Shown here: in pieces, positions 35,671 through 43,839 of the stretch
How the letters are laid out: each line of letters opens with the position of its first letter
Position numbering within the stretch: position 1 is the first letter of the stretch
NCBI GenBank assembly: GCA_963800975.1
Contig: CAWDDB010000021.1
Location: 1 to 64,000, forward strand
Length of the DNA: 64,000 bases
Source: JALYGY01 sp963800975
Lineage (GTDB): Bacteria > Actinomycetota > Rubrobacteria > Rubrobacterales > Rubrobacteraceae
Direction of reading: 5' to 3'
Notes under the pieces: generated by a model
The model's input: only the letters and a program-made list of their open reading frames with translations
What the model was told of the DNA's origin: nothing
The model's database searches: none
Made by a program: the position numbers and the translations under genes

Positions 35671-36579
35671 CTAAACCAGCCCGAAGGCCCTCACCGGAAA
35701 CGTCCCGAAGTGCCTGACCTTCACGGGCGCGGCGAAGAAACGGGAGCCCGTGTCAGGCAGCGCGTCGAGGCGGGTCATGTGTTCGCAGATCGGGACCTCC
35801 GCCCCGAGCAGCGTCGTGTGGACCGGCCTTTTCCCGTCTTCGGTGTCGTCTATGTTCAGCGAATCTATCCCGACCAGGGCCGCGCCAGCCTCTACCAGGT
35901 ACCCGGCGGCTTCTCGGGTCAGGAAGGGATGACCCTCGAAATACGCGTCGGTCCGCCAGTTGGCGTCCCAGCCGGTGTGGACGAGGACGGCCTTGCCTCT
36001 CAGGTCTCCCATCCTCTCGAAGGCCCGCATACCGATCTCCCGGCTTTCCCTCGTGTCGTGCCTGAGGACGGCCGCCTCCAGGTTCGCGAGCGAGTCGAGA
36101 GGCAGCTCCGACAGGTCCTTGCCGTCGGCGTAGCGGTGGAACGGCGCGTCCACGTAGGTGCCGGTGTTGGCGACCATCTCGATCTTGCCGATCTGGAACT
36201 CGGTGCCGGGGGCGTAGCGGCTCCTGGAATCCTCGCGGCTGAGGTAGTCGCAGATAACGGGAGCGGGGAGGCCCTTGTAGGTGATCATGCCGCTCTCGAC
36301 GCCGTGACTGACGTCGACAACCTGGCGGTGCTGACCTCTGGCACGCGACGAAGCGGCTCGCTTGTGCTGTTCCTCGATGATCTCTTTGTTGAGGATGCGC
36401 ACCTCGCCTACCATGAGGAGCCGCATGTCCCGCACTATGTAATCGGCGAGCGCCTCGTCGCCGATTTCGTCGCCCCCTACGTCGAGGCGGAAGTCTTGGC
36501 CCTGGATGCCCCCGCCGTTGGCGAAGTCCACCTCGAAGTCGAACTTGACCCTCTTGTCCGCGATCCGTCCCGTGCCCAA
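35671..36579 (-). CDS. Cyclase-family (kynurenine formamidase-like) protein with extra N-terminal domain
   Basis: About 302 residues. The C-terminal ~210 residues are a cyclase-family hydrolase: VVDVSHGVESGMITYKGLPA, TGTYVDAPFHRYADG (metal motif HxGTHxDxPxH altered to NTGTYVDAPFH), VLVHTGWDANW and GIDSLNIDD. The first ~85 residues (KFDFEVDFANGGGIQGQDF, then RLLMVGEVRILNKEIIEEQH) form a separate small domain joined in frame without a start codon between them. No good ATG is present; TTG 36579, five bases after the upstream stop, is the most likely start, with TTG 36612 as an alternative. It lies inside the leu operon, seven bases before leuB. Role there unknown. Confidence 0.7.
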   Translation of the reverse strand: MGTGRIADKRVKFDFEVDFANGGGIQGQDFRLDVGGDEIGDEALADYIVRDMRLLMVGEVRILNKEIIEEQHKRAASSRARGQHRQVVDVSHGVESGMITYKGLPAPVICDYLSREDSRSRYAPGTEFQIGKIEMVANTGTYVDAPFHRYADGKDLSELPLDSLANLEAAVLRHDTRESREIGMRAFERMGDLRGKAVLVHTGWDANWRTDAYFEGHPFLTREAAGYLVEAGAALVGIDSLNIDDTEDGKRPVHTTLLGAEVPICEHMTRLDALPDTGSRFFAAPVKVRHFGTFPVRAFGLV

Positions 36580-36584
36580 GATCC

Positions 36585-37301
36585 CTAGTACTCCGATCTC
36601 GACGCCAGCCAACCCCGACCACCAGGGCCCAGGGCATCGGCCAGCATCGCCTCGGCCCGCTCCTCGCCGACGACGTTCTCCTCGGCCCACAGCGCGCCCG
36701 CCAGCCTCGCCAGGAACCCCTCGCCGAACTCCTCGCCCGCCGCCGCGCCGAGCGTCAGCAGCAGGTTCTGGAAGGACATCTGCTCCCGCGCGTCCGCCTT
36801 GCCGCCGAAGCCCCTGACGGTGAAACCGGGCTCCGAATCGATCCGCCCCAGGTGCTCGTCCAGCGGCAGGCCCGTCCTGCGGGCGACCGCCGCGGAGAGC
36901 GCTTGTGGCGGTAGCTCCCTGAGCCAGACCGGCGTGCGGGGGAGGGGCTCGCGCAGCAAGAAGGCGTGCGCCAGCTCGTGCCAGATCACCAGCGCCTCGG
37001 TCGCGGCGGTGCGGGGCCTGAATGCGGGGGAGAGCGTCTCGGGCAGGACGACGACCGGTGGCGTCAGGGCGCGGGTGAAGTACGGCAGCCCCGGCGGGTA
37101 AGGCCGCTCGTTCTCGCGCGGGGCATCTTCCCAATCCCGGTCCGCGACAAGGAGCGCCTCCAGCGCCGTAGAGACGCCCCGATGGGGCGTCTCCCGGTGG
37201 GGCGTCCCTACATCCAGGATCTCGGACATGGCGCTCCACCCGGCCTCGAGGAGATCCCGAGCCCCGCCCGCCCGCTCCTCGAGTCCCGGAGGGTACGCCA
37301 C
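36585..37301 (-). CDS. HExxH-containing hypothetical protein in the leu operon
   Basis: About 238 residues. The motif WHELAHAFLL (residues ~115-124) is a zincin-type HExxH, followed by VWLRELPPQAL and a helical C-terminus (MSFQNLLLTLGAAAGEEFGE). No signal peptide or membrane segment. GTG 37301, nine bases after GGGGGAG, is the likely start. It lies between leuA and the cyclase gene and is presumably co-transcribed. Residues ~31-45 (VGTPHRETPHRGVST) are encoded by a palindromic repeat inserted in frame. No family recognised beyond the metalloprotease-like motif. Confidence 0.6.
   Translation of the reverse strand: MAYPPGLEERAGGARDLLEAGWSAMSEILDVGTPHRETPHRGVSTALEALLVADRDWEDAPRENERPYPPGLPYFTRALTPPVVVLPETLSPAFRPRTAATEALVIWHELAHAFLLREPLPRTPVWLRELPPQALSAAVARRTGLPLDEHLGRIDSEPGFTVRGFGGKADAREQMSFQNLLLTLGAAAGEEFGEGFLARLAGALWAEENVVGEERAEAMLADALGPGGRGWLASRSEY
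37168..37211. repeat. GTAGAGACGCCCC palindrome inside a coding sequence
   Basis: Left arm GTAGAGACGCCCC (37168-37180) pairs perfectly over its inner ten bases with GGGGCGTCTC (37184-37193), and at 12 of 13 bases with GGGGCGTCCCTAC (37199-37211). It lies entirely within the HExxH gene and keeps its frame. It belongs to the same GTAG...CTAC style as the intergenic copies. Confidence 0.75.
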
Positions 37302-37325
37302 GGGGATAGCTCCCCCGAGGCGCTC

Positions 37326-37364
37326 GTAGCCGGGGAGGATGGCGGCGCTTCGCCGCTCCCCTAC
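37326..37364. repeat. Imperfect GTAG...CTAC palindrome (supplies leuA stop)
   Basis: GTAG-cc-GGGGAG-gat-GGCGGCG, then CTT, then CGCCGC-t-CCCCTAC: nested complementary blocks over 39 bases. On the minus strand the TAG of the terminal GTAG is the leuA stop codon (37361-37363). It looks like a diverged member of the family. Confidence 0.6.
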
Positions 37365-38905
37365 GGCGCTACCTGCGACGCTTCCCAAGGGGCCTTTATC
37401 CCGCCCGCGGTGTGCACGTTGACGGCCCGGACGTAGGCCCGCGCGGCCGCCTCGACGACGTCCTGGCTCAGGCCACGCCCGGCGCACTCCGCGCCCTCGA
37501 ACTCGACCGAGACCCGCACCTCGCCCAGGGCGTCCTTGCCGCCGGTGACGGCGTCGATGCGGAAGTCCGTTAGCCTGCCCTGGATGCTGGTCGCGGCGTC
37601 TATAGCCCGGAAGACGGCGTCCACCGGGCCTTCTCCCTCGGCCTCGGCCTCGAAGGTGCCGTGCTCGGCGTGCGAGATCGTGACCGCCGCCCGGCTCTGG
37701 CGTCCCGTGGCCGCGACCACCCTGAAGGAGTCGAGCACGAACTTGCCCTCGAAGGACCCTACCTCGTCGGCGGCGATGGCTTCGAGGTCGGCGGCGGTGA
37801 CGGTCTTCTTGTGGTCGGCGATCTCCTTGAAGCGGACGAAGGCCCTCTTCAGGACGTCGCCTTCGAGGGTGTAGCCGAGCTCTTCGAGGGCGTCCTTGAG
37901 CGCGTGGCGGCCCGAGTGCTTGCCGAGGAAGATGTTCGTGCCCTCGAGCCCGATGTCTTCCTTGGTCATGATCTCGAAGGTGCGCCTGTCCTTGAGGACG
38001 CCGTCCTGATGGATCCCGGACTCGTGCAGGAACGCGTTGCGGCCGACGATCGCCTTGTTCGGCGGCACCTCGTAGCCGGTCATGTTCGAGACCATGCGGC
38101 TCGTGTTGGCGAGCTGGCGCGTCTCGACTTCCACCTCGACGTCGTAGTGGTCGCCCCGCGTGACGAGGGCCATCACGACCTCCTCGAGCGAGGCGTTGCC
38201 CGCCCGCTCGCCGATGCCGTTTACGGCGACCTCGATCTGGCGCGCCCCGACCTCGACGCCGGCCAGGGAATTCGCGACCGCCATCCCGAGGTCGTCGTGG
38301 CAGTGGACAGAGAGCACGCGCTCCGAGAGCCCCGGCACCCGCTCCTTGAGCTCCCGCAAGAAGGCGGTGAACTCGACCGGCGTCGTGTAGCCGACCGTGT
38401 CGGCGATGTTGATCACGTCCGCGCCCGCTTCGACAGCCGCGGCGACGATCTCGGCGAGGTACCCTATGTCCGTGCGCGTCGCGTCCATCGGGGAGAACTC
38501 GACGTCCTTGCACAGGTTCTTGGCGAAGCGGACCGCCTCGCCGGCCCTCTTAAGGATGTCCTCGCGGTCCGAGCGCATCTGGTGCTCGATGTGCAGGTCC
38601 GAGGTGCCGACGAAGGTGTGGATGCGGGGACTCGAGGACCACTGCACCGCCTCCCAGGCGCGCTCGATGTCCTGCTCGTGGATGCGGGCGAGACCAGCGA
38701 TGGTCGGCCCCTTTACCTCGGCGGCGATGCGGGACACGGACTCGAAGTCGCCCTCCGAGGTGATCGGGAACCCGGCCTCGATCACGTCTACCTTCAGCCT
38801 GGCGAGCTGGTGGGCCACCTCCAGCTTCTCCTCGACGGAGAGCGAGATACCGGGCGACTGCTCGCCGTCTCGCAAGGTTGTGTCGAAGATCTCTACTCGA
38901 CGCAT
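37361..38905 (-). CDS. leuA: 2-isopropylmalate synthase
   Basis: 514 residues. FDTTLRDGEQSPGISLSVEE, then GTSDLHIEHQM, HCHDDLGMAVANSLAGVEVG (metal HxH region), VNGIGERAGNASLEEVVMAL and HESGIHQDGVLK define LeuA. The C-terminal allosteric domain (GEVRVSVEFEGAE) should bind leucine for feedback control. It condenses 2-ketoisovalerate with acetyl-CoA. ATG 38905 is nine bases after AGGAGG; an in-frame ATG at 38914 abuts the site and is less likely. It leads the leu part of the cluster, 182 bases after ilvE. Confidence 0.95.
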   Translation of the reverse strand: MRRVEIFDTTLRDGEQSPGISLSVEEKLEVAHQLARLKVDVIEAGFPITSEGDFESVSRIAAEVKGPTIAGLARIHEQDIERAWEAVQWSSSPRIHTFVGTSDLHIEHQMRSDREDILKRAGEAVRFAKNLCKDVEFSPMDATRTDIGYLAEIVAAAVEAGADVINIADTVGYTTPVEFTAFLRELKERVPGLSERVLSVHCHDDLGMAVANSLAGVEVGARQIEVAVNGIGERAGNASLEEVVMALVTRGDHYDVEVEVETRQLANTSRMVSNMTGYEVPPNKAIVGRNAFLHESGIHQDGVLKDRRTFEIMTKEDIGLEGTNIFLGKHSGRHALKDALEELGYTLEGDVLKRAFVRFKEIADHKKTVTAADLEAIAADEVGSFEGKFVLDSFRVVAATGRQSRAAVTISHAEHGTFEAEAEGEGPVDAVFRAIDAATSIQGRLTDFRIDAVTGGKDALGEVRVSVEFEGAECAGRGLSQDVVEAAARAYVRAVNVHTAGGIKAPWEASQVAP

Positions 38906-39087
38906 GTCTCTCATCCTCCTACGCTTGAAACCGGGTTAATTGCGGTGCTCTGGGGCTGGTGGCCGCGGACAGCCGGCTAGATACCGGGGCTGGTAATTCG
39001 CCCGGGGGCCACCCTGGTTAGTCGTAGGATGTGGCGAGAGACGCGCAAGATGTTTAGGTGTTCTCCTTCACGTGGGGCGGCAGTATC

Positions 39088-40047
39088 TCACCCGGCCGTG
39101 CGCTCTGCAACCTCGACGGCGACGGTCCAGTGGGCGTATTCGTCCCACGCGCCGCGGGCCGCCTTGAAGTACAGCTCTTGCAGCCGGGCCGCGACGGGAC
39201 CCATCTCGCCGGTCCCGACCGGCCTGCCGTCGATCTCGACGACCGGCGCGATCTGGTAGCCGGTTCCGGTGAGGAAGACCTCGTCGGCGGCGTAGAGCTC
39301 GGTGCGGTCCACGTCGCGTTTGTCGACCGGCATCTCGAGCTCCCTCTCCGCCAGCTCCATCACCGCGTCGCGCGTTATGCCTTCAAGGATATCCGCCGTG
39401 ACCGGTGGCGTGATGAGCCCGCCCTTGCGCGTGAGGAAGATGTTGGCCGCGCTCGCCTCGGAGACGTGGCCGTCTTGCGTCAGGAAGATCGCGTCGTCGA
39501 AACCGGCCCTGTGCGCCTCGTCCACCGCGAGCGCCGTGTTTATGTACGAGCCGGTGAGCTTGCCGCGGGCCGGGATCGCCGTGTCGGGCGTGCGCCGCCA
39601 GGAGGAGACGCAGACCTTGAGGCCGTTCAGCTCCACGTAGTTGCCCATGGGGACCGTGAAGATCGAGAGCTCGTCGTCCACCGCGAGCTTCACCCCGACC
39701 GACTCGGCGGCCTTGTACGCGAGCGGCCGGATGTAGGTGTCCTGACGCGGGGAGTTGCGACGCAGTATCTCGAGCGTTATGTCGCACAGCTCGTCGACGG
39801 TGTGCGGCAGCTCGATGCGCAGCATCCGGCAGGACTTCTCGAAGCGCTCGTAGTGCTCGCGCAGCTTGAGGACCTGCATGGTGCCAAGGGTCTCGCTCCA
39901 GTACGCCCTGATCCCCTCGAAGACCCCCGTGCCGTAGTTGAGCGCGTGGGTGGCGGGGGATAGCCTGACGTCGCCCAGCTTCACTAGCTCGCCGCCGTGG
40001 TAGCACCACTCCGCGTCGGAGGCGGTGAATGCCCTTCTTTCCCTCAT
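39088..40047 (-). CDS. ilvE: Branched-chain amino acid aminotransferase
   Basis: 319 residues of fold-type IV PLP transaminase: WCYHGGELVKLGDVRLSPATH, LNYGTGVFEGIRAY, RPLAYKAAESVG, the PLP lysine in ARGKLTGSYINTALA, and SEASAANIFL. It performs the last step to leucine, isoleucine and valine. Its ATG overlaps the ilvC stop by ATGA, so translation is coupled. Confidence 0.95.
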   Translation of the reverse strand: MRERRAFTASDAEWCYHGGELVKLGDVRLSPATHALNYGTGVFEGIRAYWSETLGTMQVLKLREHYERFEKSCRMLRIELPHTVDELCDITLEILRRNSPRQDTYIRPLAYKAAESVGVKLAVDDELSIFTVPMGNYVELNGLKVCVSSWRRTPDTAIPARGKLTGSYINTALAVDEAHRAGFDDAIFLTQDGHVSEASAANIFLTRKGGLITPPVTADILEGITRDAVMELAERELEMPVDKRDVDRTELYAADEVFLTGTGYQIAPVVEIDGRPVGTGEMGPVAARLQELYFKAARGAWDEYAHWTVAVEVAERTAG

Positions 40048-41063
40048 CTGTTCTCACCTCCAGCGGGGCTGGGTGCCTCGACCCCCTCGGCCGCGAGCGC
40101 CCGCAGCTCGGCCCCGACCTTCTCGACGTTCAGCTCCGCCTCCCGACGGCGCATGGCCAGGAAGCTGGCCCCGCCGGCATTGTTCTCCAGAACCCAGTCC
40201 TTGGCGAACTTGCCGCTCTGGATGTCGGCGAGTATCTCGCGCATCCGCTCCTTTACGCCATCGTCTACGAGGCGCGGCCCGGCGGTGTAGTCGCCGTACT
40301 CGGCGGTGTTGGAGATCGAGTAGCGCATCCCGGCGAGCCCGCCCTCGTAGATCAGGTCGACGATCAGCTTGAGCTCGTTTACGCACTCGTAGTACGCGAG
40401 CTCCGGCTGGTAGCCGGCCTCCACCAGGGTGTCGAACCCCGCCTTGAGCAGCGCGGTCAGGCCGCCGCACAAGACGGCCTGCTCCCCGAAGAGGTCCGTC
40501 TCGGTCTCCTCCTCGAAGCTCGTCTCCAGGATGCCAGCCCGCCCGCAGCCGATGCCGCGCGCGTAGGAGAGGATCACGTCCCTCGCCGCGCCAGAGGCGT
40601 CGTTGCCCACGGCGAAGAGCGCGGGCATCCCGTTGCCCTCGACGTAGAGCCTCCTGAGCACGTGGCCTGGCCCCTTGGGGGCGACGAGCCCGAGGTCTAT
40701 ATCGGGCGGCACGACTATCTGGTTGAAGTGGATGTTGAAGCCGTGGGCGAAGAGCACGAGCATGCCCTCGGAGAGGCCAGGCTCCACCTCGTTCCGGTAG
40801 ACGGCGGGCTGCCTCTCGTCCGGCAGGAGCATCATCACGACGTCCGCCCAGTCGACGGCCTCGGGGATGGTCATAACCGGTAGTCCTTCTTCCTCGGCCT
40901 TCGGCCAGCTCCCCGAGCCCTCGTACAGCCCGACGGCGACCTCGCAACCCGAGTCCTTGAGGTTCAGCGCGTGCGCGTGGCCCTGGCTGCCGAACCCGAG
41001 GATGGCGGTCCTCTTCTGCTTGATCTCGTCCCCAACGTCCGCCTCGCGGTATACGCGTGCCAT
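40044..41063 (-). CDS. ilvC: Ketol-acid reductoisomerase (class I)
   Basis: 339 residues, the short class I form. Rossmann motif GFGSQGHAHALNLKDSG is followed by a cofactor loop reading GLYEGSGSW, where many NADPH enzymes have an Arg at the Tyr position. The metal-binding helical domain has APKGPGHVLRRLY, ETETDLFGEQAVLCGG and ELKLIVDLIYEGGLAGMRYSISN. It converts acetolactate to dihydroxy-isovalerate. Cofactor preference cannot be settled by eye. It follows the ACT-fusion gene after four bases. Confidence 0.95.
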   Translation of the reverse strand: MARVYREADVGDEIKQKRTAILGFGSQGHAHALNLKDSGCEVAVGLYEGSGSWPKAEEEGLPVMTIPEAVDWADVVMMLLPDERQPAVYRNEVEPGLSEGMLVLFAHGFNIHFNQIVVPPDIDLGLVAPKGPGHVLRRLYVEGNGMPALFAVGNDASGAARDVILSYARGIGCGRAGILETSFEEETETDLFGEQAVLCGGLTALLKAGFDTLVEAGYQPELAYYECVNELKLIVDLIYEGGLAGMRYSISNTAEYGDYTAGPRLVDDGVKERMREILADIQSGKFAKDWVLENNAGGASFLAMRRREAELNVEKVGAELRALAAEGVEAPSPAGGENR

Positions 41064-41067
41064 GTGG

Positions 41068-41730
41068 TCAGTCCCTTCTCTCTCGAGGGTCGCCGGGGAT
41101 CTCCTCGACGACGGAGTGGCCCGACGATCGGTCCCCCGAGGTCCACCGCCACTCTTCGTGCAGTCTCAGGCGGCCGTCCGGCAGCGCCTCGGGCGTCGAG
41201 ACGCACTCGCCGGTCATCAGCTCGCCCGAGGTGTTCAGGTGCCCGTACCTGACGTCGAGCTGGCCCTCGCCGTCGGCGCGGGCCACCAGGGTTCCGAACC
41301 TGACGTCCCCGCCAGAGTAGGTGGCCCAGACGAGGTCCCCGTCCTGCCGGTAGCTAAAGACGGTCTCGGGGCCTGCCTCTCCGGTCTCCGAGTTCTCGAC
41401 CGAACCGAACCTTCTGCCTCCGTAGTCGATCTCCGGCGTCCCTCGCCGCTCGTCCCAGGCGCGCGGCGCCGGGCTCTCTGCGGCCTCGACCTCCTCGACG
41501 TCCTCGAGCGAGGAGAGTAGGGTCGTGTAACGCCTCGCCGTCTCGGGGGGACACTCGAGCACGAGCGTGATCCGCATCCCACCCCCGTCTCGCTCGACCG
41601 TGAGGCCGGCGACCGGCATCCGCTTGTTCTGAAACGTCATGATGAGCCGGTTCAGGGCGAGCATCCCCCCGCCCAGGCGCAGTTCGATCGGGTTGAGGGC
41701 GTTGGCCTGCGTGGCGGCTTTAGGCGCCAT
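41068..41730 (-). CDS. IlvM-like ACT domain fused to a domain often labelled N-acetylglutamate synthase
   Basis: 220 residues in the position of the acetolactate synthase small subunit. Residues ~12-88 (IELRLGGGMLALNRLIMTFQ, then RITLVLECPPETARRY, then LEDVEEVE) match the short IlvM-type ACT domain. Residues ~100-210 (IDYGGRRFGSVENSETGEAG, SYRQDGDLVWATYSGGDVRF, LMTGECVSTPEALPDGRL, EWRWTSGDRSSG) are a small beta-barrel-like domain. It normally stands alone, and I recall it being annotated N-acetylglutamate synthase in Firmicutes without proof. The start overlaps the ilvB stop by 11 bases. The ACT part would regulate IlvB; the second part could sense another ligand. Confidence 0.75.
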   Translation of the reverse strand: MAPKAATQANALNPIELRLGGGMLALNRLIMTFQNKRMPVAGLTVERDGGGMRITLVLECPPETARRYTTLLSSLEDVEEVEAAESPAPRAWDERRGTPEIDYGGRRFGSVENSETGEAGPETVFSYRQDGDLVWATYSGGDVRFGTLVARADGEGQLDVRYGHLNTSGELMTGECVSTPEALPDGRLRLHEEWRWTSGDRSSGHSVVEEIPGDPRERRD

Positions 41731-43417
41731 CTTCCTCGATCATCTCGTTCACGCTCATGCCGCTCGGGATCATGGGGTAGACGTTCGCCTCGGGGTCTAT
41801 GTGGAAGTCCAGGATGACGCAGCCGTCCTGCTCTTGCGCCCACCGGACAGCCTCCTCCACGTCGTCGCCCTCGGAGACGGTCCTGCCGGCGAGCCCGTAG
41901 GCGCCGGCGAACTGCTCGTAGTCCGGGCCCGTGATCGGGGTCTCCGAGTAACGGCGGTTGTGGAAGAACTGTTGCCACTGGCGCACCATGCCGAGGTAGC
42001 CGTTGTTGAGGATGGCCACCTTGATGTTCAGGCCGAAGTCCCTGATGGTCGCGAGTTCCTGCAGGTTCATCTGGACGCCGCCGTCGCCGGCGATGACCCA
42101 CACGGGCTCGTCCGGGTAGGCGAAGGCCACCCCCATCGCGGCCGGGAGCGCGAAGCCCATGGTGCCGAGACCGCCACTCGTGATGTGGCTGTTCTTCTTG
42201 GTGAACTCGAAGAACTTCGCCGCCCACATCTGGTGCTGGCCGACGTCGGTAACGAGCCTGACCTCCTCGCCCGCCGCCTCCTTTATGGCGGCCATGAACC
42301 GGATCGGGCCGTACTCGTCCTTCGCGCCGTCCTCGCGCCGCTTCTCGGGCTCCTGGGTCTCGGCGATCTCAGACCGCCATTCCGAGCAAGCGTCGGAGGG
42401 CTCCTCCAGGTGGGCGAGGATCCCGCGCAGGGCGCCCTTCGCGTCCGCGGCGATGCCGACGGTGGGCTTCACGACCTTGCCGAGCTCGGAGGGGTCGACG
42501 TCTATGTGCACGATCCTGGCGTTCGGGGCGAACTTGTCCACCGCGCCCGTGATCCTGTCGTCGAAGCGCATCCCAACGGCGAACAGAAGGTCCGAGCGGT
42601 CTATCGCCCGGTTGACGCTCGCGGCGCCGTGCATCCCGGGCCAGCCGATGTAGAGGGGATGGTCCTCGGGAAACGCGCTGATCCCGAGCAGCGTCGTCAC
42701 GACCGGGACGCCCGTCCTCTCGGCGAGCAGCCTGAGCTCCATCTCCGCCGCGGAGAGGGTGACGCCGTGCCCGGCCAGGATGAGCGGACGCCTGGCCTTG
42801 CGCAGCAGCAGAGCCGCGGCCTCGAGCGCCGGCCCGCCGAGCGGCTCGGCCGCCTCCTTGAGCCTCCTGTAGCCGTTGTGCTCGCAGGCGGCCAGCTGCA
42901 CGTCTTTGGGGACGTCGACGAGGACCGGCCCGGGGCGGCCGGAGCGCGCGATCTCGAACGCGCGCCGCATCGTTGGGTAGAGCTCGTTCGGGTCCTCAAC
43001 CAGGTAGGAGTGCTTGGTGAAGGGCAGCGTCATGCCGACGACGTTGGTCTCCTGGAAAGAATCCTTGCCCATCGCCGGGCGTCCGACCTGGCCCGTGACC
43101 GCCACGAGGGGCACCGAGTCCATCTGGGCCGTGGCGAGGCCGGTTACCAGGTTCGTGGCCCCCGGTCCGCTCGTGGCCACGCACACCCCCACCTCGCCCG
43201 TCGCCCTGGCGTAGCCGTCGGCGGCGTGCGCCGCGGCCTGCTCGTGGCGCACGAGCACGTGCCTTAGCGGGTAATCCGGGAGGGCGTCGTAGAACGGCAT
43301 GATGGCGCCCCCTGGGTAGCCGAAGAGGTACTCGACCCCCTCGTCCAGGAGCGCCTCGCACATGGCTTCGCTACCCGTGCGCGGCTTGTATTGGACTCTT
43401 AAAGCGGTGTTCTCCAC
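41720..43417 (-). CDS. ilvB: Acetolactate synthase large subunit
   Basis: 565 residues of ThDP enzyme. LLDEGVEYLFGYPGGAIMPF, catalytic Glu in VRHEQAAAHAADGYARATG, SGPGATNLVTGLATAQMDS, a FAD-type middle domain, and the ThDP motif GDGGVQMNLQELATIRDFGL ending NN. It makes acetolactate/acetohydroxybutyrate, the first common step of branched-chain synthesis. GTG 43417 follows GGGAGA. It is the first gene of the minus-strand cluster, preceded by 422 bases without a clear gene, the place where an attenuation leader would be. Confidence 0.95.
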   Translation of the reverse strand: MENTALRVQYKPRTGSEAMCEALLDEGVEYLFGYPGGAIMPFYDALPDYPLRHVLVRHEQAAAHAADGYARATGEVGVCVATSGPGATNLVTGLATAQMDSVPLVAVTGQVGRPAMGKDSFQETNVVGMTLPFTKHSYLVEDPNELYPTMRRAFEIARSGRPGPVLVDVPKDVQLAACEHNGYRRLKEAAEPLGGPALEAAALLLRKARRPLILAGHGVTLSAAEMELRLLAERTGVPVVTTLLGISAFPEDHPLYIGWPGMHGAASVNRAIDRSDLLFAVGMRFDDRITGAVDKFAPNARIVHIDVDPSELGKVVKPTVGIAADAKGALRGILAHLEEPSDACSEWRSEIAETQEPEKRREDGAKDEYGPIRFMAAIKEAAGEEVRLVTDVGQHQMWAAKFFEFTKKNSHITSGGLGTMGFALPAAMGVAFAYPDEPVWVIAGDGGVQMNLQELATIRDFGLNIKVAILNNGYLGMVRQWQQFFHNRRYSETPITGPDYEQFAGAYGLAGRTVSEGDDVEEAVRWAQEQDGCVILDFHIDPEANVYPMIPSGMSVNEMIEEDGA

Positions 43418-43839
43418 GGTTCTCCCATCCTATCTGTGTTGCGAGCTAGAAGGCCTCCGGCCGTAGAACGGGAGCTGGTCCCGCCCGGCTCTAGGCGGAC
43501 CGGATGGCGTCGCCCCGGCCCGCCCGCGTAATTAGTCGCTGGGCAGGTAGGACGACACCCGTGGCTACTCGCGGGTGGATGGGAGGAGTGAGCAGGCGCG
43601 AGATCTTGAGCATGAGGCCCGAGACCTTTCTGTGCACCGTTTTCGAGATTCCGCTCAAGATACCTCGCTCGCTCAACTCACAAGTACGTGCAGGTTGTCA
43701 CACCGATAGAGGGTTGTCAAGGCGAAGATCCCCCCGAAAGACCGGCTAAAACCGACGGATCCGACACCCGAGGAATCCGATAGTCGAGGGGCCCTCGTAG
43801 TCGTGGTCGTAGCGTAGGAGGCTATCGAGGGAGGTTGGA
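43418..43839 (-). other. Leader/promoter region of the ilv cluster
   Basis: 422 bases between ilvB and the divergent secreted-protein gene. On the minus strand an open frame 43676-43491 encodes ~61 residues containing VATGVVLPAQRLI, only moderately rich in branched-chain residues. Short stems such as CACCCG/CGGGTG and GGCC/GGCC are present, but no clear terminator-antiterminator pair. A TTGACA (complement of 43715-43720) has no good -10. Attenuation is possible but not shown. Confidence 0.3.

Noticed and set aside
43715..43720. TTGACA on the minus strand upstream of ilvB
   Set aside because: A perfect -35, but nothing resembling a -10 lies 16-18 bases further on, and GGTTGTCA occurs twice here by direct repetition.
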